Below, one piece after another: positions 1 through 8,593 of a stretch of 50,999 nucleotides of DNA. How positions within the stretch are numbered: the stretch's first letter is position 1; every line of letters begins with the position of its first letter. The stretch comes from Syntrophomonadaceae bacterium (GTDB taxonomy: Bacteria > Bacillota > Dethiobacteria > DTU022), in contig PWGD01000097.1 of assembly GCA_003554395.1 (NCBI GenBank), positions 1 through 50,999 on the forward strand, written 5' to 3'. The position numbers and the translations under genes were made by a program. The notes beneath the pieces were generated by a model. That model was given only the letters and a program-made list of their open reading frames with translations. It did no database searches and was not told the DNA's origin.

Positions 1-1262
1 ATGGCCTCTACAAAGTCGTTCCATGACCGGCCCTCGTTCAAAAGCCTGAAACCTTCAATGGTCTGGATCGGCTTTAAAGCCATATCCTGGACAGAAATCG
101 CCGTTGCGCCCGTTTCGAGAACTTCATTTACCAGCGGGCCCCGGTGGGTCAGGCGGATTGTTTCTGTGTGGTCCGGTTGCCCTTTGATTTTAATGGTTTC
201 CTCTATTACGGTCAGTGGCTTCTGCTCGCCTCTGTATTCATAGCTGTTTTTTTCGGGATCGATCTTTTCGATATAGGTATCGGCAGCATCGGTATAAGCC
301 AGGGTTATACCCCAGGCAAAGTTATTATTGGAGCCGTTAATCACCAGAGGCAACCCTGGAAAACTGACGCCCCGCACACACCTGTTTTCCGTCGTGTTAA
401 CCAGGATGTTCTCATACCAGATACTGGGAGCAGATAGGGCCAGGTGAATGTCGTTGGCCATGATCGGCTTACCTGATTGGGTATGTTTTCCGGAAACAAC
501 GATTGAATTAGAGCCTTTTCCCTGCTTAAGATAGGGTCCGTTCATTTTTTTAAGCGAACCCTGCAGGTCAACAGCGTTAAAATCTATCCCATCCGGCAGA
601 ATGGCGGTGTCGTGACCGGGATAATGAATTTCCCACTCCCGGGCCAGTTCTTCACCGATTAAGCTGTAGAGCCTGTAACGAAGCAGCTCGCTCTGCCAGG
701 CATGGCTTAACTGCCATGATACAAGTATCGCAAAAGCCATGCCATCTGCACGATTATAAAGCTCGGGCTTGAAGCCGGCCAATGAAAATTCCAGGGGCAG
801 CCTGGTTGCGCGATCGTTAAGAAAGGCATTGACCCCACCCAGATAAGCATCGATTTGATCTTTCATTGCATCGGAAAAAGTGTTGAAGCTTTCCATGCCC
901 AGGCGTTCAAAGCCGAAAGTACGGGCCATCCGATCAGTATCGAGAGCATCGGGGCCAAATACTTCGCTTAACCTGCCTCTTGCGGCCCTGCGGTTTAGTT
1001 CCATCTGCCACAGTCTATCCTGGGCATGAATAAAACCCTGGGCGAAATAAAGATCCTGATCGTTCCGGGCATAAATATAGGGCCTGCCATAGCGATCCCG
1101 AAAGACCTCAACCATTTCAATCAAACCCTCGAGCTCAATTGTGCCATCAATTTTGGGCAACCTTTTTCTGCTCATTGCTTTAAGGGGAGGTTTAAGAATG
1201 GCGCCCATAATTGAGTGCAGCGCCGAACCGGAGCTGCTGGAAGCGCTTTGCTGTTTAGACAT
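1..1262 (-). CDS. Penicillin acylase (penicillin amidase) family protein, 3' end cut by window edge
   Basis: Absent from the ORF track because the stop is outside the window. Own translation from ATG at 1262: MSKQQSASSSSGSALHSIMGAILKPPLKAMSRKRLPKIDGTIELEGLIEMVEVFRDRYGRPYIYARNDQDLYFAQGFIHAQDRLWQMELNRR...; in-frame PIMANDIHLA near 450-470 matches the N-nucleophile acylase ANDxHL motif. Confidence 0.88.
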   Translation of the reverse strand, partial: MSKQQSASSSSGSALHSIMGAILKPPLKAMSRKRLPKIDGTIELEGLIEMVEVFRDRYGRPYIYARNDQDLYFAQGFIHAQDRLWQMELNRRAARGRLSEVFGPDALDTDRMARTFGFERLGMESFNTFSDAMKDQIDAYLGGVNAFLNDRATRLPLEFSLAGFKPELYNRADGMAFAILVSWQLSHAWQSELLRYRLYSLIGEELAREWEIHYPGHDTAILPDGIDFNAVDLQGSLKKMNGPYLKQGKGSNSIVVSGKHTQSGKPIMANDIHLALSAPSIWYENILVNTTENRCVRGVSFPGLPLVINGSNNNFAWGITLAYTDAADTYIEKIDPEKNSYEYRGEQKPLTVIEETIKIKGQPDHTETIRLTHRGPLVNEVLETGATAISVQDMALKPIQTIEGFRLLNEGRSWNDFVEA

Positions 1263-1435
1263 AGCTGTAGCCTCTTTTCGATTTATTAAAGCAACGCTTT
1301 ATATTTTTGCAGGCAGGAATTGTCCTTGCCATCGCAGCAATAATAGCACGATTTAAGATTGCAGGGCAATCCTGGATGATGAGCGGCAAACCCTTATTTC
1401 CTACATTCCAAAGCTCAATTATATTTTAATCCTGG

Positions 1436-1537
1436 TTATTTCTTTTTAATCCGCCTGCCTATATACACAATAACTACAAGAAATAATAGCACCAATACAG
1501 GTGTAATAATTCTATAAATTTGCGGTAAATAATCCAT
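1436..1537 (-). CDS. 33-aa predicted single-TM microprotein MDYLPQIYRIITPVLVLLFLVVIVYIGRRIKKK
   Basis: Below the ORF-track length cutoff. Strong SD (aggaggatttgttATG); one hydrophobic helix and a basic C-terminus. Confidence 0.6.
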   Translation of the reverse strand: MDYLPQIYRIITPVLVLLFLVVIVYIGRRIKKK

Positions 1538-1823
1538 AACAAATCCTCCTGTCGTAAATTAGTTTAAAGTGCTGCTATTATTATAAAAACAATCTGGTGC
1601 CATAAAAATTGGATTTCAAAATGACCTCTTACAAATTCAGTCTAGATCGGAGTTTCCGGGATCTCTAAAAATATTTCTGCCAAATTTACGCAGGACTTCA
1701 GAATTAAGGGCCCAAAAAACATTGTACAATAGTCTTAGCCATACATGCATTTAATTCCTTGTTTAATCTAGACTCCATATCAGATTGAAAGCTCCTTCGT
1801 AATGTTTAACCCTGCCACTTCCC

Positions 1824-1901
1824 CTAAGATTTTTTGTGCTGAAGCCCGATGTCCTGCATTAACTTGGCCTTGCGGTTTGCTGATCCTTCACTGTTAGGCA
1901 T
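1824..1901 (-). CDS. Possible 25-aa small ORF MPNSEGSANRKAKLMQDIGLQHKKS
   Basis: ATG preceded by gcaggagggaattac (SD-like); short, in a gene-poor region. Confidence 0.3.
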   Translation of the reverse strand: MPNSEGSANRKAKLMQDIGLQHKKS

Positions 1902-2104
1902 GTAATTCCCTCCTGCCTAAATTAGGCGGTTTCCTGCGCTAATTTAGCCTTGTGGCTTGCCACCTATTACAAGCCCCCCTGGTTCCTTTTTTTGTGTAGA
2001 AAAACTATGTTGTTCCTAAATTCAAGTCAAATCAATAATGCCCTCTTTTTGAGCAATTTTATTAGAAAACCAGATACTTTTTCTATGAACGCTCTTAGAG
2101 GTTT

Positions 2105-2406
2105 CTAGTACATGCACTCCACCTCGTAGCCCCTTCTTTCTAAACGATCTACAATACTGTTATCGCCGACCAGGTGCATGGAACCTACGGTTATGAAGTA
2201 AGTATGGCCAGTTTGATCGTGGAGTAATTCCTCGATGCGGTCTGTCATCTGCTGATCGCGTTCATCGTAAAAGGCTACCTGAAATATTTTTAAAGATTCT
2301 GTATCGGCTTTCTCGATTAAACCCTCCCTTTCTTGTGCGTATGCCTCGCTTTCGCCTTCGATCCAGCTTTCATAGATCTCTGTTAGTGCTTCTTCGGCAT
2401 CTACAA
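2105..2406 (-). pseudogene. C-terminal fragment of a TraB/GumN-like protein
   Basis: Reverse translation ...DAEEALTEIYESWIEGESEAYAQEREGLIEKADTESLKIFQVAFYDERDQQMTDRIEELLHDQTGHTYFITVGSMHLVGDNSIVDRLERRGYEVECMY*; an in-frame TAA lies just upstream and there is no start. The xxVGxxHLVGxxxxxxxLxxxGYxV tail is typical of the family. Confidence 0.65.
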
Positions 2407-2536
2407 ATATTTAATGTTATTGCTGCACTTAATTTAATTGGCCCTACCTGCGAAATATGGGCTAAGCTTCCTACCCTGAGGGAGTGCCGCCGGGAATGCC
2501 CGGGTTTAGCGGTGGGACTGGGCCTTCGAAAAGGGC

Positions 2537-2929
2537 CTAGATTTTTGTCCACAGCCGGTCCAAAAAGCGGCTTCTGTTTACAAAAACGATATAAATGATG
2601 TTGTCGTGTTCGAATTTGTATTCGCCCTTAAGACTTTTGGTATCGGGAAATTCGTCTGCTTCATACAAAATTGTTTCACCATCTTCTTCTACCGATTGAT
2701 ATAAAGTGGCTTTGACACGGGGTGGAACACTGTTGATAACCTCAATATCAGCCTCGTATCCGTTGGGGAATTCCGCAATATATGTATTAATCGCTTCATC
2801 CCGGGGATAATCGCTGCAGTAGCCCCCAGCGATGGATAACACTTGTTCCATCTTGTCAAATTCATCGGGATCGACAAAGATTAACTTTTTATAATAAGCA
2901 CGGTACAAGTTTAAACCTAACTTTCGCAA
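2537..2929 (-). CDS. Hypothetical protein, 130 aa
   Basis: ORF track; no family recognised. Confidence 0.5.
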   Translation of the reverse strand: MRKLGLNLYRAYYKKLIFVDPDEFDKMEQVLSIAGGYCSDYPRDEAINTYIAEFPNGYEADIEVINSVPPRVKATLYQSVEEDGETILYEADEFPDTKSLKGEYKFEHDNIIYIVFVNRSRFLDRLWTKI

Positions 2930-2984
2930 ACTGATTGTTGCCCTATAATTCTATTGTAACTCCAGCTTAAACCTGCCGTTAAAA

Positions 2985-3329
2985 TTAGAATTCAAAGTAC
3001 TCTCTAAGCGCATCCAGAACTTTATCGCGGTAATTTCGGTTTTCAAGACGATTAATCAACTGGACCAACCGTTGATGTGATAGGGTTCTTATTTGCTGAA
3101 TCATCGCAACTGAGTCTTTTTCTAATCCAGAAACTTCCGCTGGGATTAATATTTCCGTTGGATAAATATTTTCACCTTCTTTAACCGAAGAAAAAGGCAA
3201 AATTGTTGAAACTGGGATTGAATGGTTAACAGCATCATTTGAGACGACCAACACCGGTCTGAAACCTCGTTGCTCTGAACCTTTTACAGGATCAAGGCTG
3301 CAATAATAAATATCCCACTTATTCACCAT
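2985..3329 (-). CDS. Type II toxin, MazF/PemK family
   Basis: MVNKWDIYYCSLDPVKGSEQRGFRPVLVVSND...; overlaps the upstream RHH antitoxin. Confidence 0.92.
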   Translation of the reverse strand: MVNKWDIYYCSLDPVKGSEQRGFRPVLVVSNDAVNHSIPVSTILPFSSVKEGENIYPTEILIPAEVSGLEKDSVAMIQQIRTLSHQRLVQLINRLENRNYRDKVLDALREYFEF

Positions 3330-3598
3330 GATGACATTTCCTCTTTATCAATCAATGCAAAATCATCCTGAGCATGAGCTATCCTGTTCAGATATGCTTC
3401 GTCTTTTGCTGCTTCTCGCATCTTCTTCTCATATATTAGCTTTTTTTGTGCTTTGATATAATCTTCTACGGCCATTCGTATGCCCTTATTAACCGATGGT
3501 ATCTGCGCCTCCTGGACCAACTCTTTTAATTCTTTCACATGCTCCACGGGTAGCACTGCCGTATACCTTACTTTATCACTTTTATTTGGATCAGACAT
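3323..3598 (-). CDS. RHH-type antitoxin partner of the MazF-like toxin
   Basis: MSDPNKSDKVRYTAVLPVEHVKELKELVQEAQIPSVNKGIRMAVEDYI...; start at 3598 preferred over the track start at 3649. Confidence 0.8.
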   Translation of the reverse strand: MSDPNKSDKVRYTAVLPVEHVKELKELVQEAQIPSVNKGIRMAVEDYIKAQKKLIYEKKMREAAKDEAYLNRIAHAQDDFALIDKEEMSSW

Positions 3599-3787
3599 TT
3601 TTATCACCTCTCTTATATTGTACTTACTACTGCTATAATTTGCAAGCAATTATTGAGGACATTAATTATGCTATAATAACCATGCAAGTTTGAAAGTCTT
3701 AAGTAGTAAATGAAATAAAGCCCCGCAGATTTGTCCCGCTATCCTTTTCGTAACTGGAAATATTTACAGGGTTATCAAACCCCTAAA

Positions 3788-3826
3788 GGGAGATTCTGGA
3801 AGGGCGAAGCCCTGTAGGAATCTCCC
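3788..3826. repeat. Nested perfect hairpin: GGGAGATTC-tgga-AGGGC-gaa-GCCCT-gtag-GAATCTCCC
   Basis: Read directly: 9-bp outer stem and 5-bp inner stem. Confidence 0.85.
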
Positions 3827-3872
3827 GGGCACTAAAACACCGCTGTTAATTATTAACATGTCTGCGAAAATG

Positions 3873-3901
3873 GAAAAACCCTTATAGAATAAGGGTTTTT
3901 C
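3873..3901 (-). terminator. Rho-independent terminator downstream of tRNA-Thr
   Basis: aaaaaccctta-tagaa-taagggttttt inverted repeat. Confidence 0.8.
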
Positions 3902-3902
3902 T

Positions 3903-3978
3903 TGGAGCCGGCAAGAGGACTTGAACCCCCAACATGCTGATTACGATTCAGCTGCTCTACCAATTGAGCTATGCCGGC
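3903..3978 (-). tRNA. tRNA-Thr(CGT), CCA encoded
   Basis: GCCGGCATAGCTCAATTGGTAGAGCAGCTGAATCGTAATCAGCATGTTGGGGGTTCAAGTCCTCTTGCCGGCTCCA folds as a cloverleaf; anticodon loop ATCGTAA. Confidence 0.95.
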
Positions 3979-4016
3979 CCGTGGCATCAATATTATAGCG
4001 CACATTAATGCTCTGT

Positions 4017-4754
4017 TCAACCGGTTCTGACCAGTTCAACCTCGCCCCAGGCTGCGACCCGGCCTCCGCAAACGGCCAGGGCCCCGCTGATTCCCTCAAT
4101 GCTGCGGGCATATTCGAGGGCCGGCTCCAGGTCGGAGGCTGCTTTGATCCGGTTGCCTATCCCGGTGGCGACGGCATCGGCCAGGGGGGGCGATGCTGAG
4201 AGGGCCACCGCTGCCTCGGCCCGGCCAAAACTGAAGGAAGGGCCGACGGTCCCCGAAGAGGTGCAAACCCCGAGCGGGCTCTGATCGGGCTTAATCTTAA
4301 GGGCCAGTTTTCCGCTCAGGGGCGAATTCCCGGCATAAAGGCCCACAGTGAGCGGGGCTAAGGCCTTGATATAGATATCGCCGCCATTTTCGACCACCAC
4401 TTCCGGCGCAGTTTCTTCCAGGTAGCGGCCCACCGTCTCGGCAAAGGCCCCGGCCACGGCCGCCATGGGACCGACGCCGGCCCGGTTGGCCGCAGCGGCC
4501 ATGGCCCGGAATATTTCGGGCGGGTTTCCTGCCGGCAGGCAGGGCTCAAGGGCCGAACTGTAGGCGGGGTTTTCGGCCAGGTAGCGGTCCAGGAGGCAGC
4601 GCTGATTGAAAACCAGCTCTTCGACCCGGGAGGGCAGATCTTCACTGCAGGCTTCGCTGCTGACGGCAATCCAGAGGTCGGTTTCTTTGACTTTTACCGC
4701 AAAAGAAGTCAGCCTTAAACCGGCGGCGTCGTTCCTGTAAACCCGCCTGCTCAT
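4017..4754 (-). CDS. UPF0280 (COG2122, ApbE-like) family protein
   Basis: MSRRVYRNDAAG...PMAAVAGAFAETVGRYLEE...VVVENGGDIYI...GVCTSSGTVGPSFSFG...ADAVATGIGN. Confidence 0.9.
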   Translation of the reverse strand: MSRRVYRNDAAGLRLTSFAVKVKETDLWIAVSSEACSEDLPSRVEELVFNQRCLLDRYLAENPAYSSALEPCLPAGNPPEIFRAMAAAANRAGVGPMAAVAGAFAETVGRYLEETAPEVVVENGGDIYIKALAPLTVGLYAGNSPLSGKLALKIKPDQSPLGVCTSSGTVGPSFSFGRAEAAVALSASPPLADAVATGIGNRIKAASDLEPALEYARSIEGISGALAVCGGRVAAWGEVELVRTG

Positions 4755-5176
4755 TTGGAATTGGCGTTGTCGACCAGGGTTTCCATGGCCCGGGCCGGAC
4801 AGGCCCGCAGGCACAGTTCGCAGACCACGCACTTGTATTCATCAAAGCTGACGGTCATTTCGGGGCGGTTGAAAGCCAGGGCTTCGGTGGGGCAAATTAC
4901 GGTACAGGCCCCGCAGTGGGTGCAGCGCTCGGCGCGCCAGATAATCTGCTGTTCCAGGCCCATGATGTGCAGGCCCAGTTCCCGGAGCCATTCCAGGGCC
5001 CGCTGGTAGTTGGTTTCACTGCCGCTGAGCTCCATCATCAGGCGCCCTTCTTTTTTGGGGTTGATATCGGCCCGCAGGATATTGACCATCAGGTCATAGT
5101 CCTTGATCAGGTGGTAGATGGTCGGTTTTTCTACCAGGTGGGGCGGAAAGCGGAGCACTATTTTTTGCTTGATCAT
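4751..5176 (-). CDS. NIL domain plus 4Fe-4S ferredoxin protein
   Basis: N-terminal NIL-like region; two clusters CTHCGACTVICP and CVVCELCLRACP. Confidence 0.92.
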   Translation of the reverse strand: MIKQKIVLRFPPHLVEKPTIYHLIKDYDLMVNILRADINPKKEGRLMMELSGSETNYQRALEWLRELGLHIMGLEQQIIWRAERCTHCGACTVICPTEALAFNRPEMTVSFDEYKCVVCELCLRACPARAMETLVDNANSK

Positions 5177-6396
5177 TATTTAACCTCTCGGTCTTCCGGA
5201 TCTCTCTGGGGCAGGGCGTTCAGCTTGATCCCCGCTTCAACAGAAGGCAGTGGCGCCGAAGGAACGGTCAGGGTAAAGCGGCCCGCCTCGATCCATTCCT
5301 TGAGGCCGGCGGCGATTTCACGGGCTCCGGCATAGCTGGAAAGCGAGGCGGTGGGCACTTTCTGCCCCTTGAGGGTAATGGATCCGCTTTTTAGCTCGGC
5401 ATAGCTGACCCGGACCAGTTCGCCCCCTTCTTTATAAGGGTAGGCCCGGTTGTAATCGACTACCGGCGCTTGCAGATCTTCATCGCGCACGGCGCAGTAA
5501 GCCATCATTTCTTCATTCAGGATTGGGATAGGCACCCCCACGCCCACCTGCAGGGTCGCGCCGTAGCCCAGGAAGCTCAGCCCCCTCAGCCAGCGGGGCT
5601 CCATCTGCTTTAAATCGCCGACCAGGGCCAGGGTCGCCGCCGGCTGCAGGGGAGTATCGTTTTCCGCCCTGGCTGCCGAGGGATTGTGCTGGGTGCCGTG
5701 CCAGGATACGTAGCCGATCCCGCCGCCCAGGAAGATGCGCGTCCCCAGGCCGATCGTTTTCAACAGGGGATCATTGAACAGGGGGCTTAACTGGCCCGCT
5801 GAACTGTAGTTGGCGTTACCCATATTCATCTTCAGCACGCCCATGTAGGTATAGATTGTTTTAGGGCCCAGGTTCACGGCCACGTTGTAGTTCTGATAAG
5901 CGTTGCGGGGGTTAAAGAGGGTGGCTTCGTTAATTTCTGCCAAGCGGAAGCTGGTATCGATTTTTTTGAGGGGATAGCAGTCGGTCCCGTAGGCGGTCGC
6001 CTCCAGCCTAATTGCTTTGCCGGCCACCAGGTCTTCGATCACGTGCCCGCCGCCGTAGATAAAATCACCGGGGTAATTGCGGTTGGCCGGATCGCTGGGC
6101 GGCAGGGCTGTCGCCCCCAGGTAAAGGTCGACGGCGGCAATCCCGGCGTAGGCGGGAACGCTGTTTAAATAAGCGTCGTTCAGTTTCATGCGCGGGGTGG
6201 GATGGCCCACGTTCAAAAAGACCCCGGAGGAGCACATGGGGCCGAAAGTCCCCGTGGTTACCACGTCCACCTCAGCAGCGGCTCTTTCCAGCCCTTTTTC
6301 TTCAACCACTTCGATTATTTCTTCAGCGGTAAAGACAACCGCTTTTCCGGTTTTGATTTTTTCATTGATTTCTTCAATGCTGCGATTAACTTTCAA
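5176..6396 (-). CDS. COG1900/DUF39 homocysteine biosynthesis protein
   Basis: GTFGPMCSSGVFLNVGHPTPRMK...; TTG start at 6396 preceded by ggaggtgg; next to the NIL-ferredoxin gene. Confidence 0.9.
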   Translation of the reverse strand: MKVNRSIEEINEKIKTGKAVVFTAEEIIEVVEEKGLERAAAEVDVVTTGTFGPMCSSGVFLNVGHPTPRMKLNDAYLNSVPAYAGIAAVDLYLGATALPPSDPANRNYPGDFIYGGGHVIEDLVAGKAIRLEATAYGTDCYPLKKIDTSFRLAEINEATLFNPRNAYQNYNVAVNLGPKTIYTYMGVLKMNMGNANYSSAGQLSPLFNDPLLKTIGLGTRIFLGGGIGYVSWHGTQHNPSAARAENDTPLQPAATLALVGDLKQMEPRWLRGLSFLGYGATLQVGVGVPIPILNEEMMAYCAVRDEDLQAPVVDYNRAYPYKEGGELVRVSYAELKSGSITLKGQKVPTASLSSYAGAREIAAGLKEWIEAGRFTLTVPSAPLPSVEAGIKLNALPQRDPEDREVK

Positions 6397-6474
6397 CAGC
6401 TGACCACCTCCGGGTTTTAATAGCAAACATTATATCACTGTGCTTAAAATAAGTCATCACCGGTGACCAAGAAT

Positions 6475-6509
6475 GGAAAAAGCCCTGTTGTTTCGGCCAG
6501 GGCCTTTCC
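6475..6509 (-). terminator. Rho-independent terminator after cupin PGI gene
   Basis: Minus strand GGCCCTGGCCGAAACAACAGGGCTTTTTCC. Confidence 0.75.
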
Positions 6510-6546
6510 AGGATTATTAAATTCGGCCATATTTTAGCACGCTTCC

Positions 6547-7362
6547 TCAGGAAGCGCCCAGTTCCTCGCGGTAAGCCTCGAAAATCTTGGTATATTCTTC
6601 TGGGTGGGTTAAATACCGGAAGGCGCTGTGGTTTTCCCGGAAGACACTGTAAAAAGGAAGCCCGGTAATCAGGGAGAATTCTTCGACCGGAATGACCGAG
6701 CAGCGCTTCAGCGGGGGCACTTTACTGTAGTTGGGGTTGGTAATAAATTCAGGCGCCTTGTTTCCTTTCAGTTCAAAATAGGCCCCGCCTTTCATCTGCC
6801 GGAACGGTTCGTAAAGGGATGAAAAACCGTCCGCCACCCAGTTGCTCATGATTAAAAAGTCTTTCCCCGGGTTGATGGTGATATGTCCGAACCGGGGCGG
6901 GATCAGGACTTTATCGCCCGGCTTGGCGGCGATTAAATATACCTCTTCCAGCTTCCCGGGCTGATCGGAAGCCGGTTTCTGCAAAAGATAGTGGGCCCGC
7001 CCGTGGAGCACTTCATAGATCTCGGGCCAGGTCAGGCCGGTCCCTTCTTTGGGAGGGTGGTAGTGGCCGGCGGTTTTAACGTATTCGCCGCTGATAGTAC
7101 CCGGACGAATGGCCGTGATATCGTAGCGCAGGCCGGCTTTCTTGATGGCAGGCAGATCTTTGACCAGGGCTACTCCCCGGTACATATAGTAGAGCCTGTC
7201 CAGTTCTTCAGCCTGATCATCGTATAAGACTTCCTGCATATCAATACGGCGGCGCACCTCGGGGGCTCCGTTTTCAGCGGCCATCCCTTCGCTAAAGCCC
7301 AGCTGCTCCTGTTTGGAATCCCAGGACAGGGGCAGGCCGCTGCGTTTTTTTAAATCAATCAT
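6547..7362 (-). CDS. pgiA: Glucose-6-phosphate isomerase, cupin (archaeal-type) family
   Basis: Signature TAGHYHPPKEGTGLTWPEIYEVLHGRAHYLLQ; aggaagg SD before ATG at 7362. Confidence 0.88.
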   Translation of the reverse strand: MIDLKKRSGLPLSWDSKQEQLGFSEGMAAENGAPEVRRRIDMQEVLYDDQAEELDRLYYMYRGVALVKDLPAIKKAGLRYDITAIRPGTISGEYVKTAGHYHPPKEGTGLTWPEIYEVLHGRAHYLLQKPASDQPGKLEEVYLIAAKPGDKVLIPPRFGHITINPGKDFLIMSNWVADGFSSLYEPFRQMKGGAYFELKGNKAPEFITNPNYSKVPPLKRCSVIPVEEFSLITGLPFYSVFRENHSAFRYLTHPEEYTKIFEAYREELGAS

Positions 7363-7375
7363 CGGCAGGACCTTC

Positions 7376-8365
7376 CTATCTTGAAGCAATTATTGCTGCC
7401 AGGTCGACCAGCCGGCAGGAATAAGCCCATTCATTGTCGTACCAGGCCAGGACCCGGACCATGTTGCCTCCGATCACCATGGTAGACTGGCCGTCGATAA
7501 CTGAAGAATAAGGGTTGCCCTTGTAATCTATCGAAACCAGCGGTTGATCGCTGTAATCAAAGTAATCCGAGCTGGCGGCTTCATTTTTAAAAGCTTCATT
7601 GATGGCGTCGGCGGTGGTTTCCCTTTCCAGTTCGGCTACAAAGTCAACCAGGGACACGGTGGGAGTGGGGACCCGGATCGCAAAGCCGTCGATTTTGCCC
7701 TTGAGCTCGGGGATCACTTCTCCCACGGTCTTGGCGGCGCCGGTGGTGGTCGGGATCAGCGACAGGGCCGCCGCCCGGGCCCGGCGCGGGTCGGTGTGCG
7801 GGAAGTCCAGCAGCTGCTGATCGTTGGTATAGGCGTGGGTGGTGTTCATCAGCCCTCTTTTTAAACCGAAGTTTTCATGGAGAACTTTTACCGGCAGAGC
7901 AAGGGCATTGGTGGTGCAGGAGGCATTAGAAATCAAAAAATGCTGCTCGGGATCATAAAGGTGATCGTTAACGCCGAGCACCACCACCAGGTCGGCTTCC
8001 CCCGGGGCGCTGATGACGACCCGTTCCGCCCCTGCGCTGAAATGGCCGGAGGCGGAATCCCTTTTGCGGAACAAGCCCGTAGCCTCAATCACCAGGTCGA
8101 CCCCGGCTTCTTTCCAGGGAATATTAGCCGGTTCTCTTTCTGAAAATACCTTCACCTGCTCGCCGTCGATCAGGAAACCCTGCTCGTCGGTCTGGACGTC
8201 GGCATCTAAAATACCGTAGACCGAGTCGTATTTAAGCAAATGGGCCAGAGAAGTATTGTCGGCAAGATCGTTAATGGCGGTTACTATGACTTTATCCTGC
8301 TCCAGGGCGGCACGCATCGTCAGCCTGCCAATACGGCCAAAACCGTTAATGCCAATCTTTAGCAT
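7376..8365 (-). CDS. gap: Type I glyceraldehyde-3-phosphate dehydrogenase
   Basis: MLKIGINGFGRIGRL...SNASCTTNALALPVKVL...WYDNEWAYSCRLVDL. Confidence 0.97.
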   Translation of the reverse strand: MLKIGINGFGRIGRLTMRAALEQDKVIVTAINDLADNTSLAHLLKYDSVYGILDADVQTDEQGFLIDGEQVKVFSEREPANIPWKEAGVDLVIEATGLFRKRDSASGHFSAGAERVVISAPGEADLVVVLGVNDHLYDPEQHFLISNASCTTNALALPVKVLHENFGLKRGLMNTTHAYTNDQQLLDFPHTDPRRARAAALSLIPTTTGAAKTVGEVIPELKGKIDGFAIRVPTPTVSLVDFVAELERETTADAINEAFKNEAASSDYFDYSDQPLVSIDYKGNPYSSVIDGQSTMVIGGNMVRVLAWYDNEWAYSCRLVDLAAIIASR

Positions 8366-8593
8366 AAGGGAACCTCCTTGTCAGATTATTATCCTGCGGC
8401 CAGGATGATTGCAAAACCGGCACAAAGGACGGGAAAAGCAACGTCAATAAGCGCTACTTGCCGGTTAAAACACTGTTATACTATTTAGCCAACTATTTTT
8501 CTGCCTTTTATAGTATATCATCTCCAGGCTCACTGCAACCTAGAATGTGGCCCGGTTTTCACCCTTTCCTTACATTCTTACGGCTCTAAGTTC

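Noticed and set aside
1-1356. Four plus-strand ORFs at the left end
   Set aside because: Antisense or edge readings over the penicillin-acylase gene, which the track missed because its stop lies outside the window.
2335-2598. Overlapping ORFs on both strands (87 aa plus, 60 aa minus)
   Set aside because: No family, overlap the GumN remnant and GC-rich hairpins; likely spurious.
3843-3858. GTTAAT-T-ATTAAC palindrome
   Set aside because: Short and AT-rich; likely chance next to the terminator.
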